NCBI RefSeq assembly: GCF_910594005.1
Contig: NC_057823.1
Location: forward strand, 98,566,015 to 98,630,014
Direction of reading: 5' to 3'
DNA length: 64,000 nucleotides
Origin: Cervus elaphus
Lineage: Eukaryota; Chordata; Mammalia; Artiodactyla; Cervidae
Shown here: positions 1-11,708 of the stretch, in pieces
Numbering within the stretch: position 1 is the stretch's first letter
How the letters are laid out: each line of letters opens with the position of its first letter
Made by a program: the position numbers and the translations under genes
The notes under the pieces: generated by a model
The model's database searches: none
Seen by the model: only the letters and a program-made list of their open reading frames with translations
What the model was told of the DNA's origin: nothing

Positions 1-596
1 ACAAAAAGTAATTGAGCATCTGAAAATTTTATGTGAATATATAAAAATAAATCTCTCAAATGCTGTCATTATCACTCTTGAATAAATAAGGTGGAAAATA
101 AATTTCATTTGAGCAAAATCTTACAGATTTTACATTTAGTATTGTCACTAAAAATGCTGATGAAATAAAATGCTTACATTATTATATAGATGAAAAATCA
201 CTTGGATCTTATCCCTAGTTTTAATAGTTTTAATAGACAGGTATTGATTAGTGTCAAAAATATTTTTTCCTGAGAATTTGTTGTATTAATATTGTCATCA
301 CACTGCCAAAATAAGTATGTGGAATATTTGGGAAGGTAAGCCAGGAAATTACTATCCCACAAAACAATGTAATATATTAGAGAAAATATGATAACCTTAC
401 TAAGAATACTTATAATGCTTATTCATGATGAAAAGGGTATAACAAGGTTCAAGTAACTGAACAAGACAACCTGTTATTATAAATGAAAGATTATATTTGA
501 TTAAAAATTGCACTAAGAATTTGAATAGTGCTACAAAGCAAAGTATAAGAGTTAATGATCAGAAAATACTAATATTTTTAACATTTTTGCTGTTCT
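1..596. other. AT-rich sequence with no recognised element
   Basis: I see no gene or named repeat here. The sequence is AT-rich, with only short non-homologous open frames. It serves as the left flank of the BOV-A2 insertion and supplies its left target-site duplication at 597-607. Confidence 0.6.
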
Positions 597-607
597 ATAA
601 AATACTT

Positions 608-876
608 GCTGCTGCTAAGTCACTTCAGTCGTGTCCGACTCTGTGCGACCCCATAGATGGCAGCCCACCAGGCTCCCCGCTCCCTGGGATTCTCCAGGCA
701 AGAACACTGGAGTGGGTTGCCATTTCCTTCTCCAATGCATCAAAGTGAAAAATGAAAGTGAAGGCGCTCAGTCATGTCGGACTCTTAGCGACCCCATGGA
801 CTGCAGCCTACCAGGCTCCTCTGTCCATGGGATTTTCCAGGCAAGAGTACTGGAGTGGGGTGCCATTGCCTTCTCC
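608..876 (-). mobile_element. BOV-A2 dimeric SINE, complete, with target-site duplication
   Basis: This is a full-length ruminant BOV-A2 SINE in antisense. It has two related Bov-A units, each with the characteristic block around gtgtccgactct and the ending around actggagtggg. A GCTGCTGCT run at the left end is the reverse complement of the element's AGC-rich tail. The flanks carry a perfect 11-bp direct repeat, ataaaatactt, at 597-607 and 877-887, which marks the exact insertion. BOV-A2 is non-autonomous and depends on RTE/BovB-type reverse transcriptase (family knowledge). Open frames across it come from the repeat and are not genes. Confidence 0.92.
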
Positions 877-1212
877 ATAAAATACTTAGACCCAGGTTAA
901 TGAATAAAGAGAAGTAAGCTGATTTTTTAAAAAATGAACTTAGGGGAGTCTCGCTACCTCTGTTTGTCTCATTGCCTTTCACAGCCATTGGAAGCCATAA
1001 ATAAGCAAATAAATTCAAAGTGAAGGAAAGATCTCTAGTGGGAGATGAAGTGTGAGGAAGGTCTCTGGTATATCCTTGATGTTATCAGTTATGAGTAGTT
1101 AGATTTGCATGTACACACCAGTCTAACCCCGAGGATCGCTGAGGACCCTTTCAAGGTCTTTAATTCTACTACGCAGGTGTCACTCTGTGATAAAAGAACA
1201 CAGTATTCAGAG

Positions 1213-1335
1213 AAAGAGACTGGATTTATGTTCAAACTCGACTATGGCTGCTAGGGTATCATGACCAAATCACTTAGTCTACGATGTCATCACTCAGTGA
1301 TGTAGCTGACGTTCATAATAAACTCCCCATATTAC
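1213..1335 (+). mobile_element. MIR-like SINE remnant
   Basis: The order of weak matches follows the central part of a MIR SINE: a sense-like core (ttcaaactcgactatggctgc), then the accttgggc-like and cctcatctgtaaa-like positions. It is very diverged and only partial, so the call rests on the order of several short matches. Confidence 0.4.
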
Positions 1336-1511
1336 AATGCACTGTAACTCAAAACATATATCTATATATTTATGTGTCTATATATATATGTATACAGATA
1401 AATTTGAAATTGAGTATTAGCTCTATGTACTTGAGTGAATGTATAGATATATAATTTAATTTACTGTTATAGTTGTAATTCATTATATAATGCATCCATG
1501 CAATGTATCTT

Positions 1512-1582
1512 TATATTGAATTGGCCAAAAACTTCATTTGGGTATTTCAACCCCAAAAGAACATTTTGGTCAACCCAGTATT
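1512..1582. mobile_element. Short mariner-type MITE with inverted termini
   Basis: About 70 bp form an imperfect palindrome. The left arm contains ttggccaaaaacttcatttgg and the right arm its diverged complement, ending in ttttggtcaaccca. TA dinucleotides lie at both ends, as expected for Tc1/mariner insertion. Ruminant genomes contain many such short mariner derivatives whose ends read like TTGGGTTGGCCAAAAAGTTCG. There is no internal coding capacity. Confidence 0.7.
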
Positions 1583-1924
1583 TGCTAAATTCTCCTTTCA
1601 TTTAAAATGTTTCCTAAGTAATTCTCTTTATAGATTGCAATGTGTTGAGGTGCATCTATAGCAGTTCTGTTCCTATACTGCAGATGAAAAATCTGTGTTT
1701 TACCTATATGAACTATTTAGAATTTTCTTAACACTCAACTGAGTGAACAATTTCCTTTGGTAGTAGATTTAATAAAGCAGAGAAACCATGTCTTTTCATG
1801 GGCCACCACAGTTATGAGAGTTATTCTATTACACAGGAATTCTGATGACGACTGTATTATGACTAAGAGACATTACTTTTCTCCTCCAAATTAATTACAC
1901 AGGAAATATTTATCATTAAGTTTG

Positions 1925-2530
1925 GGAAAAAAGCTGATCTTGGGCTCCAAAATCACTGCAGATGGTGACTGCAATCATGAAATTAAAATACACTTGCTTC
2001 TTGGAAGAAAAGCCATGACCAAACTAGACAGCATATTAAAAATCAGAGATAGTACCTTGCCAACAAAGGTCCATCTAGTAAGAGCTATGTTTTTTCCAGT
2101 AGTCATGTATGGATGTGAGAGTTGGACCATAAAGAAAGCTGAGCACAGAAGAACTGATGCTTTTGAACTGTGGTGTTGGAGAAGACTCTTGAGAGTCCTT
2201 TGGACTGCAAGGAGATCCAACCAGTCCATCCTAAGGGAAATCATTCCTAAATATTCATTGGAAGGACTGATGCTGAAGCTGAAACTCCAATATTTTGGCC
2301 ATCTGATGTGAATAAGTGACTCATTGGAAAAGACCCTGATGCTGGGAAAGATTGAAGGCTGGAAGAAAAGGGGACGACAGAGGAAGAAATGGTTGGATGG
2401 CATCATGAACTCAATGGACATGAGTTTGAGTAAGCTGCAGGAGTTGGTGATGGACAGGGAAGCCTAGTGTGCTGCAGTCCGTGGGGTCACAAAGAGTCAG
2501 ACACTACTGAGCAACTGAATAGAACTGAAA
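1925..2530 (+). mobile_element. BovB (RTE) LINE, 3' end
   Basis: This is the 3' part of a BovB element in sense. An interrupted frame encodes the C-terminal tail of the BovB polyprotein, with the features GSKITADGDC, TLPTKVHLVRAM, VVMYGCESW and FELWCWRRLL. It ends in the typical BovB 3' terminus (agagtcagacac...gagcaactgaatagaactgaa). A TGA after FGHLM and a TAG at about 2465 break the frame. No convincing target-site duplication is visible. It is 5'-truncated and dead. Confidence 0.9.
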
Positions 2531-4080
2531 TTAATTCTTTCCTTGAGATGTACTGTTTTTCTAATATATTGTTACTAAGAAATAATATAATGCCTAAAGC
2601 ATGAAACAAATACCATTTTGAATTAACATCCAAGTCATGTGGCACTAATCAATTCACTTTTCTTCATATCAGCCAACCAAGTAGATTAAAGATCATATCA
2701 ACTTCACTGTTTGTGAAAATTAATTGAAATGATATGTAATAAGTCAGAGTCCCTGCAATACAGTAGTGTTCAATGCAACAGTATTTTGTGTGGAGGATTA
2801 TGGTTAGCCTGGTTTGAATAAAATGGGACCTTCAAAATCACAAATGAATTCTGTTTGTTTGGAAAACTTTTATAAAGATTATTTCTTCTGCTGTTATTGC
2901 TCACTGACTTTTAAAATTATCTTTGTATTTACTGTTTGATGAACATGTTGCCATCTGCCATGCCTAGATATGAAAATTATTGCTAATGAATGTTGCTGAC
3001 ATCCACAGTACCACTGAGGATGCCTGAATGCCAGACTGTTGGTGACAGCCTCGTTTGCGTATCTGTGACTGATGACTCTGATCTGTGGTCACATGATGCT
3101 TCACCTGATAGCTGAAGAATGCACAGAACATTGCTTCACAATTCGTGAAATGATTATGAAGCTAAACATTCCTGGGAAAACCATGTTTCTGAAGAAAGTT
3201 CAAAGCTTCAGCTAAATTAGGAAAAGAGTGTTAAATCTGCACCAGAATTGCCCACCTGCATACAAAATGAGGATGTTAAAATCTTGAAAAGGTTTTAATA
3301 CCTACAGATGGAACTTATCCATAATCCACAAATTTACTCCTTCTTGCCTTTACCAATAACTGGTATGCTCACAGTACATTGTCTGAGTTAAAGTATGTAA
3401 TTTGTAAATCTTTCTGAAATAAAATTAATTAGTTCTGAGAAATGAAATATGACAGAATTTTATCTGGTAAGAGAGCATCAGTGAATCTTTGTGCAGAGTC
3501 ACTAATTGCTTCTCCTTGGTGTCACTAGATTACTCTTTTTTATATACTGGCAATCATGTAGATTAAATTCACTAGATATTAATCTGATCCCTAAATGCAA
3601 CTGTATTATTAGATCAAATTTTTGCTATATCTTTATTATTATTTATAGATTCAAGAAGAAAGGTCATCATCTATACATAGCATAGGTTATAGATGATTGA
3701 TAATATAACAATCATGGATACATGAAATGGAAAAAGCCTGAAGGGAACTAAATTAACAAGATTGTAATTATCACCATACATGATCTTTTGAAGTTCATTG
3801 ACTTACCTTGAATATGATATTACAATTGACGTAATCCTACCAATTACTTTCACAAATAAGTTATTCTCCTTGAAGCTTCTCATAACACCCGGTTAAAGTA
3901 TTATTTTCTATGACCACTGACACTTTAAACATCTCTTAGATAAATGATTGAATCCTTATTAGTTTTATGTTTACATATTTTACCTCCATCACAAGTTTTA
4001 AGATTTTAATATGTCTACTGATCAAAATCTAGTTAGTGGTCTATCCATCCATCATCTTTTTGACTGAAATGCAATGAGCT
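2531..4080. other. No recognised element; one higher-complexity block
   Basis: I recognise no gene or named repeat in these 1.5 kb. The part at about 2990-3400 is less AT-rich and has normal sequence complexity, but no open frame above background and no splice-flanked exon that I could defend. It could be single-copy intergenic DNA or a very old repeat. Confidence 0.5.
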
Positions 4081-5583
4081 GAAAGATTCCAAGGAGCAAA
4101 AGCAATCTTGAGAAAGAAAAACGGAGTTGAAGCAATCAGGATCTCTGACTTCAGACTATATGATAAAGCTATAGTCATCTAAACAGTATGGCAAAAAAAC
4201 AAAAAATATAGATCAGTGGAACAGGATGGAAAACTCAGAGATAAACCCACACACCTATGCTTAAATAATCTACAAAAAAAGGAAGCAAAACTATACAATG
4301 GAGAAATGACAGTCTCTTCAATAAATGGTGCTGGGGAAACTGGACAGTTCCATTAAAAAAAAAAGAAAATGAAATTAGAACGTTCTCTAACAGCATACAC
4401 AAACAGAAACCCAAAATGGATTAAAGAACTAAATGTGAGACAAATGTGGCAGCACAAAATTCAGAGGAAAATGTCAGCATAGCATGACACTCTTTGACAT
4501 AAATCATGGCAGTATCTTTCTGATGCATCTCCCAGAGTAATGGATGTAAAAAGAAAAAGAAAAAGAAAAAAGACCTCATTAAACTCAAAAATTTGTTCAC
4601 AGCAAAGAATAGACAAAACAAAAAGGCAACCCACAGAATGGGAGAAAATACTTCCAAGTGATATGACTGGTAAGGGATTGAGACTCCAAAATTTACAAAT
4701 AGCACACATGGCTTAATGCCATCAAAACAAACAACCCAATCAAAAAATAGGCAGAAGAGCTAAATAGATGTTTCTCAAAAGAACATGTATACATGGCCAA
4801 AGAGCACATGAAAAGATGTTCAACATCACTAATTATTAGAAAAATGCAAATCAAAACTATAATGAGATATCACCTCACAGCAGTCAAAATGGCTATCATC
4901 ATTTAAAAAATCCACAAACAAAGGTTGGAGATGGTATGGAGAGAAGTGAACCTTCCTGCACTGCAGGTGGAAATATAAACGGTTACAGCCCCTGTGGAGA
5001 ACAGTAATGAAGTTCCCTAGAAAACTGAAAATAGAGCCAACATATGATCCTGTAATTCCACTCCTGAGCATATATCCAGAGAAAAACATGGTTCAAAAGG
5101 ATACATGACCCTAGTGCTCATTGTAGTGCTGTTAACAATAGCCAGACCCTAAAGCAATCTAAAATCCACTGATAGAGAAATGGATAAATATGTGGTACAC
5201 ATATACAATGGAATATTACTCAGAATTATAAAAAATGAAATAATGCCATATGGAACAACTTGGATGGAAGACATTGTAATACTGAGGGAAGACAGAAAAA
5301 GAGAGATATCAATTGGTGTCACTTATCTGCATAATCTAAAAAGAATAAAAAAATAAATTTATTTACAAAACAGACACAGACTTAGAGAATGAACTTAAGG
5401 TTATCAGAGGGGAAGGGTGGCGGGAAGGGATATTTTGGGAGTTTGAGATTGACATGTACACATGCTATATTTAAATAGGTAACTAACAAACAGGGAACTC
5501 TTCTTAATAGTATGTAAAAACAAAAATGGGAAACAAATTTATAGAAGAAGGGATACATGTATATGTGTAACTGAATCACTTTG
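4081..5583 (+). mobile_element. L1 LINE, 3' part (left piece of a split copy)
   Basis: This is diverged L1 in sense. It covers the end of ORF2, with L1-like stretches such as agcaatcttgagaaagaaaaa, gacttcagactat, gtgctggggaaactgg and tatccagagaaaa, and then the 3' UTR. The reading frame is destroyed by many stops. A simple (AAAAAG)n run lies at about 4549-4571. The 3' UTR stops abruptly at gtaactgaatcactttg, where a BovB begins, and resumes at 6465 with ctgtacacttgaaac. The two pieces join into the expected L1 3' UTR order. Confidence 0.85.
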
Positions 5584-6464
5584 GAACCGCAGACTGGTTC
5601 CAAAATGGAAAAGGAGTACATCAAGGCTGTATATTATCACCCTGCTTATTTAACTTATATGCAGAGTACATTATGTGAAATGCTGAGCTGGATGAAGAAC
5701 AAGCTGGGATCAAGATTGCTTGGAGAAATATCAATAACCTCTGATATGCAGATGATACCACCCTTATGGCAGAAAGTGAAGAGGAACTAAAGAGCCTCTT
5801 GATGAAAGTGAAAGAGGAGAGTGAAAAAACTGGCTTAAAACTCAACATTCAAAAAATGAAGCATGGGCATCCAGTCCCATCACTTCATGGCAAATGGATA
5901 GGGAAACAGTGAGAGACTTTATTTTCTTGGGCTCCAAAATCACTGTGGATGGTAACAGCAGCCATGAAATTAAAAGACGCTTGCTCCTTGGAAGAAAAGC
6001 TATGACCAACTAGTAAAGCTATGGTCTATTTCAGTAGTCATGTATGTACGTGAGAGTTGGACTATAAAGAAAGCTGAGTACAGAAGAATTGATGCTTTTG
6101 AACTGTGGTGTTGGAGAAGACTCTTGAGAGTCCCTTAGACTCCAAGGAGATCCAACCAGTCCATCCTAAAGGAAATCAGTCCTGAATATACATTGGAAGC
6201 ACTGATGCTGAAGCTGAAGCTCCAATACTTTCACCACCTGATGTGAAGAAGTGCCTCATTGGAAAAGACCTTGATGCTAGGAAAGATTAAGGCAGGAGGA
6301 AAAAGGGACGACAGAGGATGAGTTGGTTGGATGGCATCACCGACTCGATGGACAAGAGTTTGAGCCAGCTCCAAGGAGGGAGGCTTGAACAGGGAAGCCA
6401 GGCTTGCTGTATGTATTCCATGGGTTTGCAAAGAGTGGGACATGACTGAGAGGCTGAACTGAAC
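5584..6464 (+). mobile_element. BovB LINE nested inside the L1 3' UTR
   Basis: This sense BovB fragment starts in the reverse-transcriptase region (actggttccaaaatgg, ggagtacatcaaggctgta) and runs to the 3' end (gaggctgaactgaa). The frame is broken repeatedly. It interrupts an older L1 3' UTR, so it inserted after that L1. There is no clear target-site duplication. Confidence 0.85.
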
Positions 6465-6498
6465 TGTACACTTGAAACTATTCCAAAGTTGTTTATCA
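6465..6498 (+). mobile_element. L1 3' UTR, right piece of the split copy
   Basis: The 34 bp beginning ctgtacacttgaaact continue the L1 3' UTR interrupted at 5583. Its very end seems to be replaced by the SINE that follows. Confidence 0.7.
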
Positions 6499-6780
6499 AA
6501 CGTGAAAGTTGCTCAGTCATGTCAAATTCTTTGCAACCCCATGGACTATACAGTCCATGCAATTCTCCAGGCCAGAATACTGGAGTGGATAGCTATTCCC
6601 TTCTCCAGGGATCTTCCCAACGCAGAGATCAAACAGAACTCTCCTGCATTTGCAGGCAGATTCTTTATCAGCCTAGCCACCAGGGAAGCCCAAGAATACT
6701 GGAGAGGGTAGCCTATCCCTTCTCCAGCGAACCTTCCTGACCCAGGAATAGAACCATGGTCTCCTGCATTGCAGGTGGAT
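6499..6780 (-). mobile_element. Bov-tA SINE with partially duplicated head
   Basis: This is an antisense Bov-tA SINE. The Bov-A unit (tcagtcatgtcaaattctttgc, gaatactggagtgg) is followed by the tRNA-derived part (gatcaaacagaactctcctgc, accagggaagccc). A second partial tRNA-related unit follows. The same dimer-like arrangement is seen at 22313-22625. Confidence 0.85.
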
Positions 6781-6791
6781 ATTAACAGCCA

Positions 6792-6803
6792 CCCCCCCCC
6801 CCC
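6792..6803. repeat. Homopolymer C run
   Basis: Twelve consecutive C residues lie directly at the end of the SINE head. The length of such a run is prone to polymerase slippage and sequencing error. Confidence 0.9.
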
Positions 6804-6845
6804 ACCAAGAAAAAATGCAAAGAGCTAAAGTAAAAAGGAAAAAAA

Positions 6846-6961
6846 AAAACTTGAATCTTGAGCAAGCTCCAGGAGATGGTGATGGACAGGGAAGCCTGGT
6901 GTGTGGAAGTCCTTGGGGTCTGAAAGAATTTGACATGAATGAGCAAATGAACTGAGCTGAA
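6846..6961 (+). mobile_element. BovB 3' terminus, short
   Basis: About 115 bp of BovB 3' end in sense (gagcaagctccaggagatgg, gatggacagggaagcctgg, ending gagcaaatgaactgagctga). It follows an A-rich stretch. Severely 5'-truncated. Confidence 0.8.
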
Positions 6962-8142
6962 TTTCTCTTAATTATCCTGAGTTTTTACACTTCCCCCAAT
7001 AACTCCAGTGGTTTCTCTTTCCTAATTTATATAAATTCTGATTAGAAAATTAGAAGCATTTTTCAAAATTACTTATTGACAGAAGAGCCAGAACAAGCTT
7101 CTTGGCCAGACTGTGTTGCCAAATAACCACTTTGTTTGATTTAAGGAAATCACCACAATCCAATTTCTAAACCCAAACCCTGTAGTTCTGGGAACAACAT
7201 AACAGCATTTCCCACCATTCACAGTTTATTTAACCCAAAGGTATAGTAACATCAATACAGTCATACATTTCCCCCCACAAAATATGAAGACCAAAATTTT
7301 CAGAGCTTAAAAACCTAAGGTACCCTTTATGTTCATAGTTTAAAAAAAAAAAAAAATCCTTAACAGTCAATGACAAATACTTATGTTAACAAAAGCTTTA
7401 TTCAAACTAAATCTTCATTCTCAGATACAATTCATTTAGACTGTAAGAACACTAAAATTATGGAATGTCATTTTTAAAAGGTTAATCATTCAATAGATGT
7501 TACAGGTACAAATCTATTTAATATAGTCTTTTCACTAGCATTATATTTCCTTTAGCATGATATACTTCCATGTCTTTTCCAGGATTTCCTAGCTATTCTG
7601 TTATCTAAGGTAGAAAAGGAAAAGCTGATTATATACAAATATATTAGAGAAAATCAATCAGATCAGGAAAATAAAGACATGGAATATAAGGTATATACTA
7701 TATAACTTTTAATAAATACTCAGTCCTTCAAGTCCAGTGGTACCTGCTTTTCTTTTTCTTAAGGTAATACTAAACTCTAACCCTAAAGAACTCTGAGCTA
7801 TATGTATTTTTATTATTATCAGTATCTTATTATTAACTTTTGAATCACAGTTGCCTTTTGTTCATCTCCTATTAATATTTTTTCCTACAGTGATGTTATT
7901 TTTCAGACTCAGGAAAAGAGCTTTAGATTTGTAATCTAAAGCTTGTGTATGTATCCCAGTCACTAAGGGAATATTTTAAAAATACAAACCATTGTCTTCA
8001 TTCCATCCATACTGAATCAATATCTTCATGGGGGAGGCAGATGATCTAATTTTAAACATCTTCATCTGTTGCAGAAACCACTGTTATAATTGACAAATCA
8101 ATTATTATCAATAGTAATTGGTAAAGAATAGTATTGTACTAG
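6962..8142. other. No recognised element
   Basis: AT-rich sequence with no gene or repeat that I can name. A 14-A run lies near 7343. Low-scoring open frames only. Confidence 0.5.
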
Positions 8143-8665
8143 CCAGAATTATGGCTGAGGTACTGTGGGATCAATCACAAGCTGGAATCAAAATTGCCAG
8201 GACAATTACCAACAACTTCAGATATGCAGATGATATCACTAATGGCAGACAGTGGAGAGGAAATAAAGAGCCTCTTGATGAGGGTCAAGATGGAGTGGAA
8301 AAGCTGGCTTGAAACTCAGCATTAAAAGCTAAGATCAAGGCATCCAGTCCCATTACTCCATGGCATAAAAGGGAAAAAGTGAAAGCATTGACAGATTTTC
8401 TTTTCTTTGGCTCCAAAATCACTGCAGATGGTGACTGCAGCCATACATTTAAAGGAAACTTGCTTCTTGAAAGGAAAGCTATGACAAACCTAGACAGTTT
8501 ATTAAAATGCAGAGACATCACTTTGCCAACAAAAGTCCATATAGTCAAAGCTACAGTTTTTCCAGTATCATGTACAGATGTGAAAGCTGGACCATAAAGA
8601 AGGCTGAGCGCTGAAGATTATGCTTTCAAACTGTGGTGCTGGAGAAGACTCCTGGGAGTCCCTTG
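8143..8665 (+). mobile_element. BovB LINE, piece 1 of 3 (interrupted copy)
   Basis: This sense BovB starts in the RT region (cacaagctggaatcaaaattgcc, cagatatgcagatgatatcac, the YADD-coding motif) and continues into the C-terminal region (ctccaaaatcactgcagatgg, actttgccaacaaaagtcc). It stops at gagtcccttg, where a TG...CA-bounded insertion begins. The copy resumes at 8990 and again at 16834, so one BovB was cut twice by later insertions. The coding frame is broken. Confidence 0.85.
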
Positions 8666-8989
8666 TGAGGTTGAAACTGCTAGGCAGTCAGTCTAGGACT
8701 CTGAGACCTACACTGTAGGTCTTGTTTTCAACAAAGTTCTCACTCTATTAACCTATAACTGTACCCTTTATCCTAAATTCCTGAAATGTGTCCTTGGTCT
8801 AATAAATTATCAGACTGCTGTAAGTTCCGCCTCTTGGGGACTTTTTAGCCCCCTCTCAGCATCTAGTCTGAGAGCTTTGTACTTTCTTTCTCTTTAAAAT
8901 AAATCCTATTTGCTTGCTACTGTGAGTATTTGCATGTTCATGAAGTTAATTCTTCAGCTCCATGAACAAGAACTAAGATTCCTGTTTCA
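8666..8989 (+). mobile_element. Solo LTR-like insertion within the BovB
   Basis: This 324-bp block begins with TG (tgaggttgaaactg) and ends with CA (cctgtttca), the usual retroviral LTR ends. It carries an AATAAA-type polyadenylation signal at 8898-8903. It interrupts the BovB between gagtcccttg and ggatagcaag, which are adjacent in other copies. The flanking 4 bp are cttg and attg, consistent with a 4-bp target duplication that has one substitution. There are no gag, pol or env remnants, so it would be a solo LTR left by recombination. The endogenous retrovirus family is not established; class I is a guess from the short duplication. Confidence 0.65.
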
Positions 8990-9041
8990 ATTGGATAGCA
9001 AGGCAATCAGGCCAGTCAGTTCTAAAGGAAATCAATCCTGA
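8990..9041 (+). mobile_element. BovB LINE, piece 2 of 3
   Basis: Fifty-two bp of BovB (caaggcaatcaggccagtcag...) between the solo LTR and the full-length L1. Its last 19 bp are the left copy of the L1 target-site duplication. Confidence 0.85.
9023..9041 (+). repeat. Left target-site duplication of the full-length L1
   Basis: The 19-mer taaaggaaatcaatcctga is repeated exactly at 16834-16852 and is native BovB sequence. Mismatches begin immediately outside it on both sides. The implied bottom-strand nick is within 5'-CTTT/AG, close to the L1 endonuclease preference TTTT/AA. Confidence 0.95.
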
Positions 9042-11708
9042 AGATGGCGGAGGAGTAGGACGAGGAGACCATTTTCTCTCCTACAAATTCATCAAAAGAA
9101 TAACTGAACGCAGAGCAAACTTCACAAAACAACTTCTGATCGCTAGCTGAAGTCATCAGGCGCCCAGAAAAGCAGCCCATTGTCTTCGAAAGGAGGTAGG
9201 ACAAAATATAAAAGATAAAAAGTGAGACAAAAGAGCTAAGGACGGAGATCCGTCCCGGGAAGGGAGTCTTTAGAGGACGTTTCCAGACACCGGGAAACCC
9301 TCGCACTGGCGGGCCTGGGGGAAGTGTTTGAATCTAGGAGGGCAACCTGACTGGGAGGGAAACAGTAAATAAAACCCACAGATTACGTGCCTAAAAGCAA
9401 CTCTCAGCAGAAAAGTATCCCAGACGCCCGCATCCGCCACCAGCAAGTAGGGGCGGCACGGAGAGGAGCGGGCGGCATTGCTTGGGGTAGGGTCCGGGCC
9501 TGAGTGCCCTAAGGACAATCAGAGGGAGCTTTTGTGAGTTGCCAACTTGAACTGTGGGAGAGCAAAAGAGAGGGAGAAAATCAACCGGCCCGAACACACT
9601 GCCGGCCGTTTGCAGAACAAAGGGACCGAGAAAGTCCAGAGAAGAGCTTGCAGGCTGCGGACCAGCCCAGACCCGCCGGAGGTGGGAACAGGTCGCGCGA
9701 GACACAGGGCGCAGGCACCGGACCGTTGCGGGGGGCGGAGGGGGGGAGGGGCTGGGACTGGGGCTGGGGACTCGGAGGGCAGAAGGCGCGTGCACCTGAC
9801 TGGTTCCAGAGGAAACTGAGACTGGGACCGTGGAAGGGAGTGGGCGCGCCGCACCCGGGGTGAGTGCGCCTGTCAAGCCCCTGGCTGCCTGGACCGCTCT
9901 GACGGGGAAGGCACAGAGAGCAGGCGCAGCTTTTTGCTCCGCGCTTTTGTGGAGCACCCGAGGGCTGGAACCGCGCGCAGCGCGGGGCGCGCTCCATATA
10001 GAACAGCCGGGAGCGCAGACGGAGAAAGCAGCGCGAGCCTCTCCCCGCAGCGCCAGCCCATCCCTGCAGCGTCAGCCCCGCCCCACAGCGCCAGCCCATC
10101 CCTGCAGCGTCAGCCCCTCCCCGCAGAGCGACGGAACTAGCTACCTGAATAAGAGTCCACCTCCGCCCGCCTGTGTCAGGGCGGAAATGAGGCTCTGAAG
10201 AGACCGGCAAACAGAAGCCAAATAAAGAAAGGGAACCGCTTCAGAAGGGACTGGTGCAACAGATTAAAATCCCTGTAGAAAACACTGACTACACCAGAAG
10301 GGGCCTGTAGATATCGAGAAGTGTAAGCTGGAACGAGGAGCTATCTGAAACTGAGCCGAACCCACACTGACCGCAACAGCTCCAGAGAAATTCCTAGATA
10401 TATTTTTACTTTCTTTTTTTAAGTAAGAAAAAAAAATTTTTTTTTAATTTTTTCTTTGTTTTTTCACTTTTATTTTCCTTTAAAATTCCCTATTACTCCC
10501 CCATTACTCCTTAACTTTCATTTTCATAGATTTTTATGATTTTTTTAATTAGGGAAAATTTTTTCTTTCTTTCTTTTTCTTTTTTCCTTTTTCTCTTCTA
10601 TTTTCTATTTTTCTTTTTCTCTTATTTCTTTTAAGGTCCTCTAGTACTCCTCTACTACTCCTTAATTTTCATTTTCAATACACTAAAACCTTACAAAAAA
10701 AAGAAGAGAAGCCCTATTTTTAAACTGAACTTCATATATATTTCTAAAATTTTGTGTGTGTGTTTTGGTTTTTGTTTTTAATATAGTATTTTTAAGAGTC
10801 TAACATCTACTCTAGATTTTTAATTTTTGTTTTTTAGTATATGATATAAATTGTGAACATTTAAGAATCCAATATTCAGTTCCCATTTTTATTCAGGAGT
10901 GTGTTGATTATTCTCTCCCAATCTTGACTCTCTGTTTTCTACCTCAGAACACCTCTATTTCCTCCTTTCCCCTTCTCTTCCCAAACCAATTCTGTGAATC
11001 TTGGTGGGTGTTTGGGCTACAGAGAACACTCGGGGAACAGACAACTGCGTAGATCTGTCTCTCTCCTCTTGAGTCCCCCTTTTTCTCTTCCTGCTCATCT
11101 CTATCTCCCTCCTCCCTCTCCTCTTCTTCATGTAACTCTGTGAACCTCTCTGGGTGTCCCTAACAGGGGAGAATCTTTTCGCCATTAACCTAGAAGTTTT
11201 ATTATCAGTGCTGTATAGTTGGAGAAGTCCTGAGACTACAGGAAGAATAAAACTGAAATCCAGAGGCAGGAGACTTAAGCCCAAAACCTGAGAACACCAG
11301 AAAACTCCTGACTACATGGAACTTTAAGTAATAAGTGACCGTCCAAAAGCCTCCACACCTACACTGAAACCAACCACCACCCAAGAGCCAATAAGTTATA
11401 GAGGAAGACATACCATGCAAATTCTCCAGCAACGCAGGAACATAGCCCTGAACATCAACATACAGGCTGCCAAGGTCACACCTAACACATAGACTCATCT
11501 CAAAACTCATTACTGGGCACTCCATTGTTCTCCAAAGAGAAGAAATCAAGTTCCATGCACCAGAACACCAACGCAAACTTCCCTAACCAGGAAACCTTGA
11601 GAAGCCAATCGTCTAACCCCACCCACTGGGTAAAACCTCCACAATAAAAAGGAACCACAGACCTCCAGAATACAGAAAGCCCACTCCAGACACAACAATC
11701 TGAACAAG
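9042..11708 (+). promoter_or_regulatory. L1 5' UTR with presumed internal promoter
   Basis: This region precedes ORF1. From about 9240 to 10200 it is GC- and CpG-rich, in sharp contrast to the AT-rich surroundings. In mammalian L1s such a region acts as the internal RNA polymerase II promoter and is a target for CpG methylation (family knowledge; not shown here). It then changes to a T/C-rich tract (about 10410-10690), followed by lower-complexity leader sequence. Several open frames on both strands in the CpG-rich part arise from the GC bias and show no protein signature. Confidence 0.8.
10043..10126 (+). repeat. 38-bp tandem repeat in the L1 5' UTR
   Basis: A cagcgccagcccatccctg-type unit recurs with a 38-bp period. 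The cag of the first unit at 10048-10050 aligns with 10086-10088 and 10124-10126, giving about 2.2 copies. The first two units are almost identical, differing for example at g/a in ccccgcag versus ccccacag. It resembles a small VNTR within the CpG-rich region. Confidence 0.85.

Noticed and set aside
9391..10210. Long open frames on both strands in the L1 5' UTR (up to 209 codons antisense)
   Set aside because: They lie in the CpG-rich part, where stop codons are rare by composition. The proteins are Pro/Arg/Ser/Ala-rich, overlap one another in several frames and show no domain.
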